Below are positions 63,414-64,000 of a stretch of DNA of 64,000 nucleotides, piece after piece (position 1 is the stretch's first letter; each line of letters starts with the position of its first letter). This DNA comes from an uncultured Pelagibacteraceae bacterium (GTDB lineage Bacteria > Pseudomonadota > Alphaproteobacteria > Pelagibacterales > Pelagibacteraceae). The notes beneath the pieces are model-generated. The model was given only the letters and a program-made list of their open reading frames with translations, was not told where the DNA came from and searched no databases. Location of the stretch: assembly GCA_902521615.1 (NCBI GenBank), contig CABYSJ010000003.1, forward strand, positions 28,767 to 92,766, written 5' to 3'. Position numbers and translations under genes: made by a program.

Positions 63414-64000
63414 TTATTTGAATAAATCTGAAACAGAGGTTGAATTTGATATTCTTTTAATAGCCTCACCCATAAGGCTAGAAATTGACAGAACCTCAAT
63501 GTTTTTAGCACCTTTGACTCTATTCGAGTTATCAATTGTGTCAGTTATTACTAAATTTTTAATTACAGAATTTTTAATTTTTTTTACAGCTTCTCCACTA
63601 AGAACACCATGGGTAATGTAAACATAAACTTCTTTTGCACCTCGATCTTTAAGTGCTTTAGCTGCATTTACAATTGTACCACCTGAGTCGATTATATCGT
63701 CAACAATAATACAAGTTTTTCCTTTTACATCTCCAATAATATTCATTACTTGAGATTGACCTGGCTTTGGTCTTCTTTTATCTACGATAGCCAATCCAAC
63801 ATTCAAAATTTTTCCTAGTGCTCTGGCTCTCTCTGTTCCACCCACGTCTGGTGCTACACAAATTAGGTTTTTACTTTTTATCTTTTTTTTTGCATGTCTT
63901 GCGAAAATAGGTGTTGCGAACAAGTTGTCTACTGGAATATCAAAAAATCCTTGAATTTGACCTGCATGCAAATCAACAGTAACAACTCTATCTGCCCCCG
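63414..64000 (-). CDS. prs: ribose-phosphate pyrophosphokinase (partial, N-terminus cut by window edge)
   Basis: Prs makes PRPP from ribose-5-phosphate and ATP for nucleotide, His and Trp synthesis. About 195 residues are visible, from [14 protein letters not shown] to the C-terminus. The catalytic flexible-loop start (Ala-Arg-His-Ala-Lys), Pro-Asp-Val-Gly-Gly and the PRPP-binding Asp-Asp-Ile-Ile-Asp-Ser-Gly-Gly-Thr are present. The open frame continues to base 64000 and beyond; a TTG at 63971 is an internal Leu, not the start. Confidence 0.96.
   Translation of the reverse strand, partial: GADRVVTVDLHAGQIQGFFDIPVDNLFATPIFARHAKKKIKSKNLICVAPDVGGTERARALGKILNVGLAIVDKRRPKPGQSQVMNIIGDVKGKTCIIVDDIIDSGGTIVNAAKALKDRGAKEVYVYITHGVLSGEAVKKIKNSVIKNLVITDTIDNSNRVKGAKNIEVLSISSLMGEAIKRISNSTSVSDLFK

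Overview
The window looks like a chromosomal segment of a streamlined marine alphaproteobacterium of the SAR11 (Pelagibacter-like) type. The DNA is very AT-rich, proteins are rich in Lys, Asn and Ile, about 75 genes fill nearly every base, and no intergenic gap exceeds about 135 bp. Gene neighbourhoods are alphaproteobacterial (mutY-DUF721-dsbA-smc, lspA-DUF3035, ctaB-coxF-ctaG-coxC-surf1-thrC, split b/b' ATP synthase genes, ccrM). No mobile element, prophage, CRISPR array or defence system was found. The species assignment is an inference from these traits, not from a database match.

Layout. 1-6 kb: end of an unknown gene, a small membrane protein, a DCC thiol protein, the tldD-tldE protease pair, an FAD oxidoreductase, a periplasmic DUF6134-like protein and a YczE-like membrane protein. 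6-10 kb (minus): typA, a 38-residue basic protein, groEL and groES, with the only clear intrinsic terminator and a probable heat-shock promoter. 10-16.6 kb (plus): HAD hydrolase, ribF, ileS, lspA, DUF3035/BamF-like lipoprotein, a short pgi. 16.6-24.3 kb (minus): rsmD, purD, then a lipid A/Kdo block (acyltransferase, lpxK, waaA, msbA-like) and ubiA. 24.7-27.3 kb (minus): quinone reductase, pirin, dehalogenase. 27.3-35.4 kb (plus): rsmE, the cytochrome c oxidase operon with assembly factors, thrC and a peroxiredoxin.

35.4-48.1 kb is one unbroken minus-strand run. Read in the direction of transcription it is DUF721, dsbA-like, smc, the ATP synthase Fo genes (atpI, B, E, b', b), the carotenoid/retinal genes (crtI, crtB, crtY, blh), then ispH, thrB and rnhA. 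48-52.6 kb: mutY and an FAD monooxygenase (plus), then ccrM, rnhB and a uracil-DNA glycosylase (minus). 52.6-56.6 kb (plus): TPR protein, ispE, tRNA-Gln and cca. 56.6-58.4 kb (minus): greA, hemF, trmL. 58.4-61 kb (plus): the cytochrome bc1 operon. 61-64 kb (minus): ychF, pth, rplY and the 3' part of prs.

The genes combine into an energy-conservation theme: bc1 complex, aa3-type oxidase, ATP synthase Fo and the retinal pathway that would supply a rhodopsin. No rhodopsin gene and no GGPP synthase gene lie in this window. The most interesting points are the retinal genes directly behind the ATP synthase Fo genes, an SMC protein that seems to lack the hinge, a ccrM promoter whose -10 box overlaps a GANTC site, a cca gene starting 3 nt after a tRNA with encoded CCA, and a consistent pattern of convergent genes that overlap or abut at their stop codons.
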